A stretch of 64,000 nucleotides of DNA, taken from Paenibacillus stellifer. Its GTDB lineage: Bacteria; Bacillota; Bacilli; Paenibacillales; Paenibacillaceae. The notes below the pieces were generated by a model. It did no database searches. It was not told the DNA's origin and saw only the letters and a list, made by a program, of their open reading frames with translations. This document shows positions 27,295-35,045 of the stretch, piece by piece. Each line of letters begins with the position of its first letter. The stretch's first letter is position 1. A program made the position numbers and the translations under genes. The stretch lies in the NCBI RefSeq assembly GCF_000758685.1, contig NZ_CP009286.1, positions 3,006,501 to 3,070,500 on the forward strand. Direction: 5' to 3'.

Positions 27295-27328
27295 TGACTG
27301 AGAGATCACCTCGATTCATTAAAACGTT

Positions 27329-27348
27329 ATATCGTAATATTATGATAT
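27329..27348. promoter_or_regulatory. 20-bp palindrome, likely operator of the ArsR-CoADR unit
   Basis: ATATCGTAATATTATGATAT is symmetric at 9 of 10 base pairs and lies about 35 bases before the ArsR start. A related AT-rich half site (TGATATTGAGATATAAA) precedes the paralogous ArsR gene near 50418. Confidence 0.5.
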
Positions 27349-27515
27349 AGAGATATAAAATACAATCCATCCATTGTGTCGAATATATGGCAGGTTGTGT
27401 GCATGGGTCAAAGTAGTTAATTTTCTAATCCATTGCTTCATCTATGAGCAAGATTATTCGTGTTTCTATTCTGCATTATCCAAATTAATAAAAAATCAGT
27501 TGCTTACAAACACTA

Positions 27516-27544
27516 TTGACAAACGAGTTTATCACATTTATGAT
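27516..27544 (+). promoter_or_regulatory. Sigma-A promoter before the tusA remnant
   Basis: TTGACA (27516-27521), a 17-base spacer and TATGAT (27539-27544) form a near-consensus promoter. The CstR-type palindrome at 27557 lies over the expected transcription start. Confidence 0.65.
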
Positions 27545-27556
27545 AAGTCCACACCA

Positions 27557-27572
27557 ATACCCATACGGGTAT
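27557..27572. promoter_or_regulatory. CstR-type operator 1
   Basis: ATACCCATACGGGTAT, a 6-4-6 palindrome, just downstream of a near-consensus promoter and upstream of the truncated tusA. It is one of nine such sites in the window. Assignment to CstR rests on two CstR genes in the same cluster and on the known GC-centred operators of CsoR-family repressors. Confidence 0.7.
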
Positions 27573-27608
27573 ATTTAATAGTTGAATTACTTCAAGGAAG
27601 TACTAAAA

Positions 27609-27851
27609 TTGCCAATGATTAAAGCAGATCAATCACTGGATTGCAAAGGACTGGCATGTCCAATGCCAATCATGAAAACAAAAAAAGCGATGGACCAACT
27701 TGAAGCGGGTCAGGTCCAAAGTTTAAATATTTCATCTTTGAAAAAGTTCTTCTTACGAAACGGACATTATACATATATAAATGCTCCGCCTATTATGCTA
27801 GGTGGTAGGACGAAGTACCATTCCTGGTTCAATTCATGTCCTTACTCATAG
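27609..27851 (+). pseudogene. Truncated TusA-like gene
   Basis: It starts with TTG like its paralogue at 28809 and reads SLDCKGLACPMPIMKTKKAMDQLEAGQV, the first half of TusA with the active CPMP motif. After about 37 codons the homology stops and unrelated sequence follows to the stop. Promoter and operator are intact, so a truncated product may be made, but the TusA fold cannot form. Confidence 0.75.
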
Positions 27852-27866
27852 CATGATGCTGACAGT

Positions 27867-28370
27867 TCATAAATTGCTAAGCATCAACTGAAACATTGAA
27901 GCGTGAGGCTGCTCGTCATGCATGGCATGCATAAAATGCATTTGAATCGGGCGATCGGTAGCTCTGTAGGCAATGTCTTGGTAGAACGCGGCCGCTTCTA
28001 ATTCATCCTGAATTGCAGTTCTGACACCTTCTTGGAACGTCCTTGGCATTTTACCGGCGGGGATTTGCGGCGGTTGTCCTCCCAGTCAGCTCAGTATCAT
28101 GGTGAACCAACGATAATGCTTAGCTTCGTCCCTTTGAATATGCAGAATGGTCTGTTTGGTCTGTTCATTCGGTGCTAATTCGGCCAGCTTTTCATAAAAC
28201 CAATAGGCATGTGCCTCCCCGATAATGGCTTTGGAGATATCAGGAATAAGAATTGTATTTCTAAAAGCCATTCCTCCATGCATGCCCATTTCTCCGCCCA
28301 TACCTCCTTGCCCCATTTGTCCCCCCATAGCTCTAAATCCATCTTGATAACCCATCTGATACATCAGCAT
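27867..28370 (-). pseudogene. Ferritin-like protein with internal stop
   Basis: The N-terminal half starts with a Gly/Met-rich tail (MGGQMGQGGMGGEMGMHGG) and one E/ExxH half (AIIGEAHAYWFYEKL, RDEAKHY). It then meets an in-frame TGA after MILS (near 28086). The frame continues without shift through LGGQPPQIPAGKMPRTF into the second half (AIQDELEAAAFYQDIAY, HDEQPH) and stops at 27867. A single nonsense mutation separates two otherwise intact halves. Confidence 0.8.
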
Positions 28371-28628
28371 TTCCTCCAGATCGTTAGTATAATGTAACGT
28401 ATGCCGTGCCCATTTTATTTGAGTCTATTTACGTTGAAATTTACTAAAACCATGGAGGAATTGTAAGTAGATCGAGAATGTCGTCGCTTAATAAGATGCG
28501 CATTCTCTTTTTTATTTAGAAAATCTATAAAGAAAGTGAATGAGCTATATAAACAGAATGTCCACATAGAGTTTTAGTTTCTGGAGACCAAAGGAAAATT
28601 TTATTATCCGTATAAGCTCGAACAGATG
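28371..28628. other. Intergenic stretch with one terminator
   Basis: No gene seen. It contains a GAGAATG (28474-28480) and CATTCTC (28501-28507) hairpin with a following T-run, on the plus strand, although no intact plus-strand gene precedes it. Confidence 0.4.
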
Positions 28629-28657
28629 TTGACAATAAACACTCAAGATCGTAGTAT
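28629..28657 (+). promoter_or_regulatory. Sigma-A promoter of the TusA-rhodanese/PDO operon
   Basis: TTGACA (28629-28634), a 17-base spacer and TAGTAT (28652-28657). The CstR-type site at 28656-28671 overlaps the -10 end, an ideal position for repression. Confidence 0.65.
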
Positions 28658-28671
28658 ACTAATACGGGTAT
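28656..28671. promoter_or_regulatory. CstR-type operator 2
   Basis: ATACTAATACGGGTAT has a perfect right arm and a weaker left arm with the same 6-4-6 spacing. It overlaps the -10 of the operon for the TusA-rhodanese fusion, DsrE protein, rhodanese-dioxygenase and TusA. Confidence 0.62.
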
Positions 28672-28808
28672 CGGTATTGTGATAAAAATCATATCATTAC
28701 CGCGCATTCGTTGTTTTAAAAGTCGAAAGTTATCATCCGGTTTAGGACAGACTAACCGTGACTGCACTTAAATGTGTATCTATAACCCAATACAAGGAGG
28801 ATCCTACA

Positions 28809-29387
28809 TTGCCGGAAATTAAAACAAACATGACCCTTGATTGCAAAGGGCTCGCATGTCCAATGCCTATTGTAAAGACCAAAAAAGCGATTGATCAACT
28901 GGAGGCTGGTCAAGTCATTGAAGTCCAGGCCACAGATAAAGGATCTCTTGCTGACATTCAAGGTTGGGCTAAGAATACAGGCCATCATTATCTCGGTACT
29001 GTAGAAGAAGGGGATGTGTTTAGACACTTCATCCGTAAATCCAGACCAACTGAAGTAAAAGAAGAAAAAAAGCATCCTCATATCGTTTCCAATGAAGATT
29101 TATCCAAAAAACTGGCAGCGAACGATAAAATTACCGTTATTGATGTCCGGGAGCCTGCTGAATATTCGTTCAACCGAATCCCCGGAGCCATTTCAATTCC
29201 GCTCGGTGAGCTTGAGAATCGTATCCAGGAGTTGAACCTGGAAGATAATATCTATGTTGTCTGCCGGACGGGAAGCCGCAGCGATATGGCTTGCCGTATG
29301 CTCAGCGAAAAAGGATTCAAACAAGTGAAGAACGTCGAGCCAGGGATGTCGGGTTGGACGGGGCCTATGGAAAATGCAGAGAAGTAA
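28809..29387 (+). CDS. TusA-rhodanese fusion
   Basis: A 192-residue sulfur-transfer protein. The N-terminal TusA domain (about 1-78) carries the active Cys in LDCKGLACPMP (near 17). The C-terminal rhodanese domain (about 95-190) has active Cys near 152 in VCRTGSRS. TTG 28809 is chosen because AAGGAGG lies exactly 8 bases upstream and the TusA domain begins there. Fusing the two carriers suggests direct sulfur hand-over. It is the first gene of a four-gene operon. Confidence 0.92.
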   Translation: MPEIKTNMTLDCKGLACPMPIVKTKKAIDQLEAGQVIEVQATDKGSLADIQGWAKNTGHHYLGTVEEGDVFRHFIRKSRPTEVKEEKKHPHIVSNEDLSKKLAANDKITVIDVREPAEYSFNRIPGAISIPLGELENRIQELNLEDNIYVVCRTGSRSDMACRMLSEKGFKQVKNVEPGMSGWTGPMENAEK

Positions 29388-29434
29388 ATCATCTAATAAA
29401 GATCTACAAACTAAACTATACGGAGGTTATTAAC

Positions 29435-29830
29435 ATGAGTACAAAAGTAGCGATTATTGCAAGCAATGGTGGTTTGTTTGATGCCTATAAAGTCTTTAAC
29501 ATCGCAACGGCTTCTGCGGCAACCGATGCGGAAGTAGCGATCTTCTTCACTTTTGAAGGGCTGAACCTTATTCACAAGCAGGCGCATCATCAACTGCCGC
29601 TCCCGGCGGGAGCCGAACACTTCGCCGAGGGGTTCAAGAATGCCAATATTCCATCGATTCCCCAGCTTGTAGAGATGGCACAGGAGTTGGGTGTCAAGAT
29701 CATTGCCTGTCAGATGACGATGGATGTTATGAACTTGAAGAAAGAGGACTTTATCGAAGGCATTGAAGTAGGCGGGGCCGTAACTTTCCTGGATTTTGCC
29801 AAAGATGCCAACGTAAGTCTGACATTCTAA
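29435..29830 (+). CDS. DsrE-family sulfur carrier
   Basis: A 131-residue protein of the DsrE/DsrF/DrsH superfamily (DsrE2-like): [25 protein letters not shown] at the N terminus and the conserved Cys in [15 protein letters not shown] (about residue 93). Such proteins bind a persulfide and exchange it with TusA and rhodanese, the partners encoded on both sides. The start at 29435 follows CGGAGG. Confidence 0.9.
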   Translation: MSTKVAIIASNGGLFDAYKVFNIATASAATDAEVAIFFTFEGLNLIHKQAHHQLPLPAGAEHFAEGFKNANIPSIPQLVEMAQELGVKIIACQMTMDVMNLKKEDFIEGIEVGGAVTFLDFAKDANVSLTF

Positions 29831-29849
29831 TCCAAAGGAGGATTCAAAC

Positions 29850-30998
29850 ATGAATGCAGCACCAAATATAAAAATCATGAATGCCAAAGAATTGACTCGA
29901 ATCGTTCTGGCTAAAGAAGAATTGTTTATTTTGGATGTGCGTAACGAAAGTGATTTTAATGATTGGAAAATTGAAGGCGAGAGCGTGGATATCATCAATA
30001 TCCCCTACTTTGATCTTCTGGATGGTGTAGACGAAGCTCTGGATCAAATTCCGGATGGCAAAAAACTGCTCGTTGTATGTGCAAAAGAGGGTTCTTCCAA
30101 GTTTGTTGCCGAGCAGATTGTAGAGGCCGGCCGGACGAATGTGCACTATCTGGAAGGCGGTATGAAAGCTTGGAGCGAACATTTGGAACCAGTGGAAATT
30201 GGTGAATTGAAAAATGGCGGCTCTTTGTATCAGTTTGTCCGGATTGGTAAAGGCTGCCTGTCTTACATGGTCGTATCCCAAGGGGAAGCTGCCATGATCG
30301 ATACCCTTCGGATGACGGATGTATTTGAACAGTTTGCGAAAGAAAAGGGAGCGGTGATCAAACATACGCTTGATACGCATCTGCATGCTGACCACATTTC
30401 CGGCGGACGCAAACTCGCGGAACAAACTGGCGCCACGTATTGGCTGCCTCCTAAAGATGCAACAGAAGTCACCTTCGCTTATGAGAAACTTGAGGAAGGC
30501 CGTGATATTTCCGTAGGATCTACGACCATCCGGATTCAACCGGTATATTCGCCCGGTCATACGATCGGGAGCACCTCTTTTATTGTAGACGATCAATATT
30601 TGCTGACAGGCGATATCCTGTTCATCGAGTCGATCGGACGCCCCGATCTGGCCGGTAAAGCGGAAGACTGGGTCGGCGATCTGCACAATACGCTCTATAG
30701 CCGTTATAAAGAACTTTCGCAAGATCTTATAGTTCTGCCTGCACACTTTGGCAAGGTTACCGAACTGGGGGCAGGCGGCCGGGTGATGGCGAAACTGTCG
30801 GAGCTGTATCAGAATAACCCCGGCTTGAACATTCAGCACGAGGAAGAATTCCGCCGCACAGTCACCGAAAATCTGCCTCCGCAGCCAAATGCCTATCAGG
30901 AAATTCGTCAGACCAATATGGGGAAAATAACACCTAGCGAAGACGAGCAGCGGGAGATGGAAGTCGGTCCCAATCGCTGCGCGGTTCATGACAAATAA
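29850..30998 (+). CDS. Rhodanese-persulfide dioxygenase fusion
   Basis: A 382-residue fusion. The N-terminal rhodanese domain (about 8-110) has active Cys near 77 in [10 protein letters not shown]. The C-terminal metallo-beta-lactamase domain (about 125-345) has the iron ligands of ETHE1-type persulfide dioxygenases ([11 protein letters not shown] near 176-186, [15 protein letters not shown]). It should oxidise glutathione or CoA persulfide to sulfite. The domain order is opposite to the usual dioxygenase-rhodanese fusions and differs from staphylococcal CstB. It lies in the CstR-type regulon. Confidence 0.92.
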   Translation: MNAAPNIKIMNAKELTRIVLAKEELFILDVRNESDFNDWKIEGESVDIINIPYFDLLDGVDEALDQIPDGKKLLVVCAKEGSSKFVAEQIVEAGRTNVHYLEGGMKAWSEHLEPVEIGELKNGGSLYQFVRIGKGCLSYMVVSQGEAAMIDTLRMTDVFEQFAKEKGAVIKHTLDTHLHADHISGGRKLAEQTGATYWLPPKDATEVTFAYEKLEEGRDISVGSTTIRIQPVYSPGHTIGSTSFIVDDQYLLTGDILFIESIGRPDLAGKAEDWVGDLHNTLYSRYKELSQDLIVLPAHFGKVTELGAGGRVMAKLSELYQNNPGLNIQHEEEFRRTVTENLPPQPNAYQEIRQTNMGKITPSEDEQREMEVGPNRCAVHDK

Positions 30999-31014
30999 GA
31001 GGAGGAATATATAA

Positions 31015-31242
31015 ATGAAAACAGACATTGTAGTTGATACTAAAGGAATGGCATGCCCGTTGCCTATTGTAAAGGCAAAGAAGGCTTTGGACGGATTGGA
31101 ATCCGGGCAAGTTATGGAAGTTCAGTCGACAGATAAAGGCTCCATTAACGATTTCCAAGCATGGGTCAAGCAGACGAAACACGAACTTCTGAAGCATGAA
31201 GAAGACAACGGCATCTATAAATTTTTTGTAAAAAAGGTGTAG
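31015..31242 (+). CDS. TusA family sulfur carrier
   Basis: A 75-residue stand-alone TusA: VVDTKGMACPLPIVKAKKAL with active Cys near 14, then VMEVQSTDKGSINDFQAWVKQ. It is the last gene of the operon starting at 28809, 16 bases after the dioxygenase, with an AGAGGAGG site. Confidence 0.92.
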   Translation: MKTDIVVDTKGMACPLPIVKAKKALDGLESGQVMEVQSTDKGSINDFQAWVKQTKHELLKHEEDNGIYKFFVKKV

Positions 31243-31249
31243 AGCAGGA

Positions 31250-31283
31250 TAAGCGAACACGCCTGATGTGTTCGCTTATTTCA
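31250..31283. terminator. Terminator after tusA
   Basis: AAGCGAACACG and TGTGTTCGCTT pair around CCTGA, followed by ATTTC. It lies between convergent genes and overlaps the end of the small leftward gene. Confidence 0.65.
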
Positions 31284-31461
31284 AGCCTTTATAGGTAACC
31301 CTCACTCCAAGTGTACAGTAGGCTTCTTCTCTATAATGACCTTGGGGACAGGATTTGGTAGCGCACGCGAAATTGCTTTCTGCCTGAAGTCTTTCCTGGC
31401 ACACAGGGCATGTATCGGTGAACCATTTTTTTAATACCATCAGCATACTTTTATACCTCAT
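31276..31461 (-). CDS. Small zinc-ribbon-like protein
   Basis: A 61-residue basic protein with a CPVC pair (residues 18-21) and a later CATKSC cluster, the spacing of a small zinc ribbon. TCPVCQERLQ and KSCPQGHYREE resemble short rubredoxin/zinc-finger fragments. The function is unknown. It is convergent with the tusA operon and shares its terminator region. Confidence 0.5.
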   Translation of the reverse strand: MRYKSMLMVLKKWFTDTCPVCQERLQAESNFACATKSCPQGHYREEAYCTLGVRVTYKGLK

Positions 31462-31544
31462 TTCCTATGTGGTAACTATGTTTTAATTATAACCTGACTT
31501 TTGCGGATCGTATACAACAAATTCACACGATAAGGAGGCAGATT

Positions 31545-32333
31545 ATGGATCCCTTGCTAATGATCATCATGGTTGCGCTTGGATTGATCGGCTCTTTCTT
31601 TTCAGGTTTACTTGGGATCGGAGGAGCAATTATTAACTATCCACTGCTGCTTTATGTGCCCTCTCTTCTCGGAGCGGCCCAATTTAATGCGCATGAAGTG
31701 TCATCGATCAGTATGTTCCAGGTCTTTTTTGCTTCATTAGCAGGAGTGTTGGCTTTCCGGAAAAAGAGTAAAACGGGGCCTTCTCTCGTGAACAAACGGC
31801 TCGTTTTATATATGGGCACCAGCATATTGGCTGGCAGTTTGATCGGAGGTTTTGTCTCAGGAATGCTTGAAGGGGACATCATTAACCTGATTTATGGCAT
31901 CCTGGCTGTTCTAGCCGTGATCTTGATGCTGATACCGGGCAAAGGAACGGAAGAGAAGGGGAAGGATCTACAATTTAATACCTTCATTGCAATTGTATCT
32001 GCGTTTATAGTCGGAATTGTTTCAGGCATTGTCGGAGCTGGAGGAGCTTTTATTCTGATTCCGGTCATGCTCACTCTGCTCCACATTCCAGCCCGTACGA
32101 CCATTGCGTCCTCACTGGCAATTGTCTTTATTTCAGCCATTGGCGGAGTGGTTGGTAAAATTACCGGAGGCGCTATTCCATTATGGCCGACACTATTTAC
32201 TGTCATTGGCAGCTTGATCGGTGCACCGCTGGGTTCAAAAATAAGCGCCAAAATGAACGTAAAGCTGCTGAGATATGCTTTAATCATCCTTATCTCTTTA
32301 ACCTCTGTTAAGATTTGGTCCTCTATCCTTTAG
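31545..32333 (+). CDS. tauE: TauE/SafE family sulfite/organosulfur permease
   Basis: A 262-residue membrane protein with two homologous halves, each starting with a Gly-rich helix pair (LGLIGSFFSGLLGIGGA near the N terminus and GIVSGIVGAGGAFILIPV in the middle). TauE proteins export sulfite or sulfoacetate, the likely products of persulfide oxidation here, and a tauE is part of the staphylococcal cst operon. The start has TAAGGAGG. A C-terminal half of a paralogue is at 45670-46066. Confidence 0.9.
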   Translation: MDPLLMIIMVALGLIGSFFSGLLGIGGAIINYPLLLYVPSLLGAAQFNAHEVSSISMFQVFFASLAGVLAFRKKSKTGPSLVNKRLVLYMGTSILAGSLIGGFVSGMLEGDIINLIYGILAVLAVILMLIPGKGTEEKGKDLQFNTFIAIVSAFIVGIVSGIVGAGGAFILIPVMLTLLHIPARTTIASSLAIVFISAIGGVVGKITGGAIPLWPTLFTVIGSLIGAPLGSKISAKMNVKLLRYALIILISLTSVKIWSSIL

Positions 32334-32380
32334 GAGGAACATGTATGAAAGATTATAAAATGTTCTTTATTCGTCATTAT

Positions 32381-32396
32381 ATACCCATAGGGGTAA
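32381..32396. promoter_or_regulatory. CstR-type operator 3
   Basis: ATACCCATAGGGGTAA, 6-4-6 palindrome with one mismatch at the last base, 30 bases before the DsrE-like gene at 32426. Confidence 0.68.
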
Positions 32397-32425
32397 CTGT
32401 ATATAAAAGGTGGGTCTAAATAAAA

Positions 32426-32899
32426 ATGTCTGAACAATCTACAATTGTGCTCTTTAGCGGTGAACTCGATAAGGCGATTGCCGCTTTTATAATAGCTAAC
32501 GGGGCTGCAGCTTATGATCATGAAGTGACGATTTTCTTTACCTTCTGGGGATTGAATGCCCTTCGCAAAGATGAGGTGATCCAAACCAATAAGAGCTTTC
32601 TTGAAAAAGCATTCGGCTGGATGATGCCGCGCGGCGCTAACAAGCTGGGTCTTTCTAAAATGAATTTCGGCGGGCTTGGACCCCAGATGATCAAGCATGT
32701 CATGAAGAAGCATAATGCATTGTCATTGCCACAATTGATTGAGCTTGCAAAGGAGCAAGGAGTCAAGCTTGTTGCCTGTACGATGACTATGGATCTTCTA
32801 GGTCTAAAACAGGAAGAACTGATGGACGGTATCGAATATGCAGGTGTTGCCGCTTATCTCGGCGATGCATCAAACGGAAAAGTCAACTTGTTTATATAG
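32426..32899 (+). CDS. DsrE-family protein, second type
   Basis: A 157-residue DsrE/DsrF/DrsH-like protein: TIVLFSGELDKAIAAFIIANGAAA, then TIFFTFWGLNALR, and the conserved Cys in VKLVACTMTMDLLGL near residue 118. It has an insertion (about residues 50-95, WMMPRGANKLGLSK) relative to the protein at 29435, as in DsrE2 proteins of sulfur oxidisers. It is followed by cstR, but that gene has its own palindrome. Confidence 0.9.
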   Translation: MSEQSTIVLFSGELDKAIAAFIIANGAAAYDHEVTIFFTFWGLNALRKDEVIQTNKSFLEKAFGWMMPRGANKLGLSKMNFGGLGPQMIKHVMKKHNALSLPQLIELAKEQGVKLVACTMTMDLLGLKQEELMDGIEYAGVAAYLGDASNGKVNLFI

Positions 32900-32929
32900 C
32901 GTGTATATTGAATGGTTTTGCTCTATACT

Positions 32930-32945
32930 ATACCTATACAGGTAT
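32930..32945. promoter_or_regulatory. CstR-type operator 4
   Basis: ATACCTATACAGGTAT, a perfect 6-4-6 palindrome, 26 bases before the first cstR gene. It predicts autoregulation. Confidence 0.72.
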
Positions 32946-32970
32946 TGCTTATAAGAGGAGATGAACAGAT

Positions 32971-33240
32971 ATGGAATACAATTATCCCAATGAAATTAAA
33001 ACCCGTTTGCGCAGAATCGAAGGACAGATTCGCGGCGTGCTGCGGTTAATGGATGAAGGTAAGTCCTGCAAAGAGGTCGTTTCACAGTTGTCTGCCATTC
33101 GCAACGCCTCCGATAGAGCGCTTGCTCAAATTGTGGCGGAGAATCTGCAGCAATGTATTTTGGAAGAACAAGCCAACGGTAATCCAGATCCGGGAAAAAT
33201 GGTCAAAGAAGCTGTGGAATTGCTTGTTAAAAGCAGATGA
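32971..33240 (+). CDS. cstR: CstR-like persulfide-sensing repressor 1
   Basis: An 89-residue all-helical CsoR-family repressor. Cys33 (KSCKEV) and Cys62 (QQCILEE) are 29 residues apart as in the family, but position 58, which is the Cu-binding His in CsoR, is Asn (AENLQQC). Loss of that His with both Cys retained is the mark of CstR, which responds to persulfides by forming inter-subunit polysulfide links. The palindrome upstream and eight similar sites nearby are its likely targets. Confidence 0.9.
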   Translation: MEYNYPNEIKTRLRRIEGQIRGVLRLMDEGKSCKEVVSQLSAIRNASDRALAQIVAENLQQCILEEQANGNPDPGKMVKEAVELLVKSR

Positions 33241-33287
33241 GTGAGGAAAGACTACAGATAAACAAACACCAGGAGGATGAATACAGC

Positions 33288-33596
33288 ATGGCTTATAAAG
33301 AAATGGCCCCTAGTGAACTAGCGAGCCGTCTTAACCAAGGTGAGTCGTTATCGGTACTCGATGTTCGTGAAGTCGAAGAATGGGAGGAAGGCCACGTTGC
33401 AGGCGCTAAGCATATTCCGCTCGGTGAACTGAATTTGAGACTGAACGAGCTTGACCCTGCACGTGAAACCATCGTGATCTGCCGCAGCGGGAATCGCAGC
33501 GGAATGGCTTGTGAGCTTCTAAACGATAAGGGATTTAAGGTTATCAATATGACCGGCGGTCTCCTTGCCTGGACTGACAAACTGGTTCGCGAATAA
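33288..33596 (+). CDS. Single-domain rhodanese
   Basis: A 102-residue cytoplasmic rhodanese: VLDVREVEEWEEGHVAGAKHI and the active loop ICRSGNRSG with Cys near 65. The ATG at 33288 follows AGGAGG by 11 bases. An upstream in-frame ATG (33237) overlaps the cstR stop and has no site, but coupling by that start cannot be ruled out. It is cotranscribed with cstR. Confidence 0.88.
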   Translation: MAYKEMAPSELASRLNQGESLSVLDVREVEEWEEGHVAGAKHIPLGELNLRLNELDPARETIVICRSGNRSGMACELLNDKGFKVINMTGGLLAWTDKLVRE

Positions 33597-33617
33597 ATAC
33601 GAATATATTGATATTCA

Positions 33618-33653
33618 GCAGCAACTGAGGTTTCCAGCAGTTGCTGCGTTTCA
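33618..33653 (+). terminator. Terminator after the cstR-rhodanese unit
   Basis: GCAGCAACTG (33618-33627) pairs with CAGTTGCTGC (33638-33647), followed by GTTTCATT. The T-run is short, so termination may be partial. Confidence 0.6.
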
Positions 33654-33709
33654 TTCATGGATGTGCAGAGTTCTGCATAACGAAAAAAATTGTTTACCAA
33701 TAAGAAGCA

Positions 33710-33738
33710 TTGAAAAAGTATCAATGGCAGGCTATAAT
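33710..33738 (+). promoter_or_regulatory. Sigma-A promoter of the second rhodanese operon
   Basis: TTGAAA (33710-33715), 17-base spacer and consensus TATAAT (33733-33738). The CstR-type palindrome begins on the last two bases of the -10. Confidence 0.7.
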
Positions 33739-33752
33739 ACCCATAGGGGTAT
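33737..33752. promoter_or_regulatory. CstR-type operator 5
   Basis: ATACCCATAGGGGTAT, a perfect-arm 6-4-6 palindrome overlapping the -10 element of the rhodanese operon at 33803. Confidence 0.74.
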
Positions 33753-33802
33753 TAGTATTAAATTCAAATGCATTATCGATAATAAAAAGGAGAGAAAACC
33801 AC

Positions 33803-34120
33803 ATGGCATTTCAAATACCTAAAGCCGTCACACCACAAGAAGTAGCTGAACAAATACAAAAAGGAAAGTCGCTGAATGTATTGGATGTTCGCGAATTGGC
33901 GGAGTGGGTAGAGGGGCATGTTGAAGGTGCCAAACATATTCCGCTGGGCCAATTAATTGAACGGCACAAGGAATTAGATCGTGGCCAGGAGTTCATTATC
34001 ATGTGCCGAAGCGGAAATCGCAGCGGTTTGGCTTGCGAGCTGCTGTATGAAAAGGGATATAAAGTAGTTAACATGACGGGTGGGTTAACCGTATGGAACA
34101 GCGTACTTGTCCGGGATTGA
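33803..34120 (+). CDS. Single-domain rhodanese
   Basis: A 105-residue rhodanese with VLDVRELAEWVEGHVEGAKHI and active loop MCRSGNRSG (Cys near 68). Closely similar to the protein at 47992, its counterpart in the second cluster. First gene of an operon with two membrane rhodanese-like genes. Confidence 0.9.
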   Translation: MAFQIPKAVTPQEVAEQIQKGKSLNVLDVRELAEWVEGHVEGAKHIPLGQLIERHKELDRGQEFIIMCRSGNRSGLACELLYEKGYKVVNMTGGLTVWNSVLVRD

Positions 34121-34150
34121 TAAAAGAGTTTCATTAGAAGGGATATCCAT

Positions 34151-34546
34151 ATGATTATTTTCTATATAGCCAGTCTATTGGTGTTGTGGTGGATATTGAT
34201 TCAGCTTTTGCCAGTTCCGTTCCTTACCTGTGTGAATCGCAAGGAATGGTCTCTATTGGAAGATCGGTGGTCCAAAGCGAAATTACTCGACGTTAGGGAT
34301 ACGAACGAGTACAGAGAGGGGCATATTCCCGGATCCATCAATATTTCTGTTGGCCGGCTGCCCGTTGTATGGAAAAAAGACCTTTCGGCAGAGGATGAAG
34401 TGATTATATTCTCGCACAACTGGCTGCAAAGAAAAAAAGCGGCGAGGATTCTGGCGAGAAGGGGATTTACCAGACTATACGCCGTTAAGGATTGTTTTCT
34501 TCCTCTGAATCGAGAGAGAGAATGTTATGAATATGATTGCAGGTAG
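34151..34546 (+). CDS. Membrane-anchored rhodanese-like protein lacking the catalytic Cys
   Basis: A 131-residue protein with one N-terminal membrane helix (about 3-20) and a rhodanese-fold domain (LLDVRDTNEYREGHIPGSINI). Where active enzymes have Cys after the VxxY strand, this one reads VIIFSHNWLQ: Ser88, then N90 and W91. The paralogue at 48384 has the same Ser at residue 88 with the same NW. Sulfurtransfer is therefore not expected. It might act as a structural partner of the active rhodanese encoded 10 bases downstream. Confidence 0.85.
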   Translation: MIIFYIASLLVLWWILIQLLPVPFLTCVNRKEWSLLEDRWSKAKLLDVRDTNEYREGHIPGSINISVGRLPVVWKKDLSAEDEVIIFSHNWLQRKKAARILARRGFTRLYAVKDCFLPLNRERECYEYDCR

Positions 34547-34556
34547 GTGAAGGAAA

Positions 34557-34928
34557 ATGAATAACTTTTTCTATATTATACTAGCGTTAGTTGTACTCTG
34601 GATTTTATACAAACAGTACGCGCCAGTGAAAGGTCTGCGTGCTCTTACACCGGAACAGTTTCAAAGCGAAGCCAAGGGAAACAAGGTGATCGACGTTCGG
34701 GAAATACATGAATATAAGCGGGGCCACATCAAAGGAGCCGTAAATATTCCCCTCAGCCAGCTTCAGCAGCATATAGACGAAATCCCAAAAGATTGTAAGG
34801 TTTTAGTGTATTGTCAGAGTGGGATTCGAAGCAAACAAGCCGCAAAGATACTTGTACGAAAAGGATTTTCCAGTGTAGCGGAACTACGTGGCGGGATGAT
34901 GTCTTGGAAGGGTCCGACTCAAAAATAG
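34557..34928 (+). CDS. Membrane-anchored active rhodanese
   Basis: A 123-residue protein with an N-terminal membrane helix (about 4-19) and a complete rhodanese domain: VIDVREIHEYKRGHIKGAVNI and YCQSGIRSK with Cys near 86. The catalytic domain should face the cytoplasm if the short N terminus is outside. Paired with the Cys-less protein upstream; the same pair recurs at 48384-49170. Confidence 0.9.
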   Translation: MNNFFYIILALVVLWILYKQYAPVKGLRALTPEQFQSEAKGNKVIDVREIHEYKRGHIKGAVNIPLSQLQQHIDEIPKDCKVLVYCQSGIRSKQAAKILVRKGFSSVAELRGGMMSWKGPTQK

Positions 34929-34945
34929 ACCTCAGTATACTTAAC

Positions 34946-34978
34946 AAAACCAATGAGTTCGAACTCATTGGTTTTTCT
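34946..34978 (+). terminator. Intrinsic terminator
   Basis: AAAACCAATGAGTTC and GAACTCATTGGTTTT form a perfect 15-bp palindrome followed by TTCTTT. It ends the rhodanese operon. Confidence 0.85.
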
Positions 34979-35045
34979 TTATAGAAACTTAATAATGTTT
35001 CAATAATATATACTGTTAAGTCAAGTTCATATTAGGGAGGTTCTT

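Noticed and set aside
27374..27622. 82-codon plus-strand frame upstream of the tusA remnant
   Set aside because: It overlaps a near-consensus promoter and operator; composition is not protein-like.
29411..29998. Minus-strand frame of 195 codons over the DsrE gene
   Set aside because: Antisense shadow of well-supported plus-strand genes; no motif.
29844..31028. Long open frame of about 394 codons on the minus strand opposite the rhodanese-dioxygenase gene
   Set aside because: It mirrors the plus-strand coding gene, has no ribosome binding site and no recognisable domain, and the plus-strand protein has all motifs of its family.
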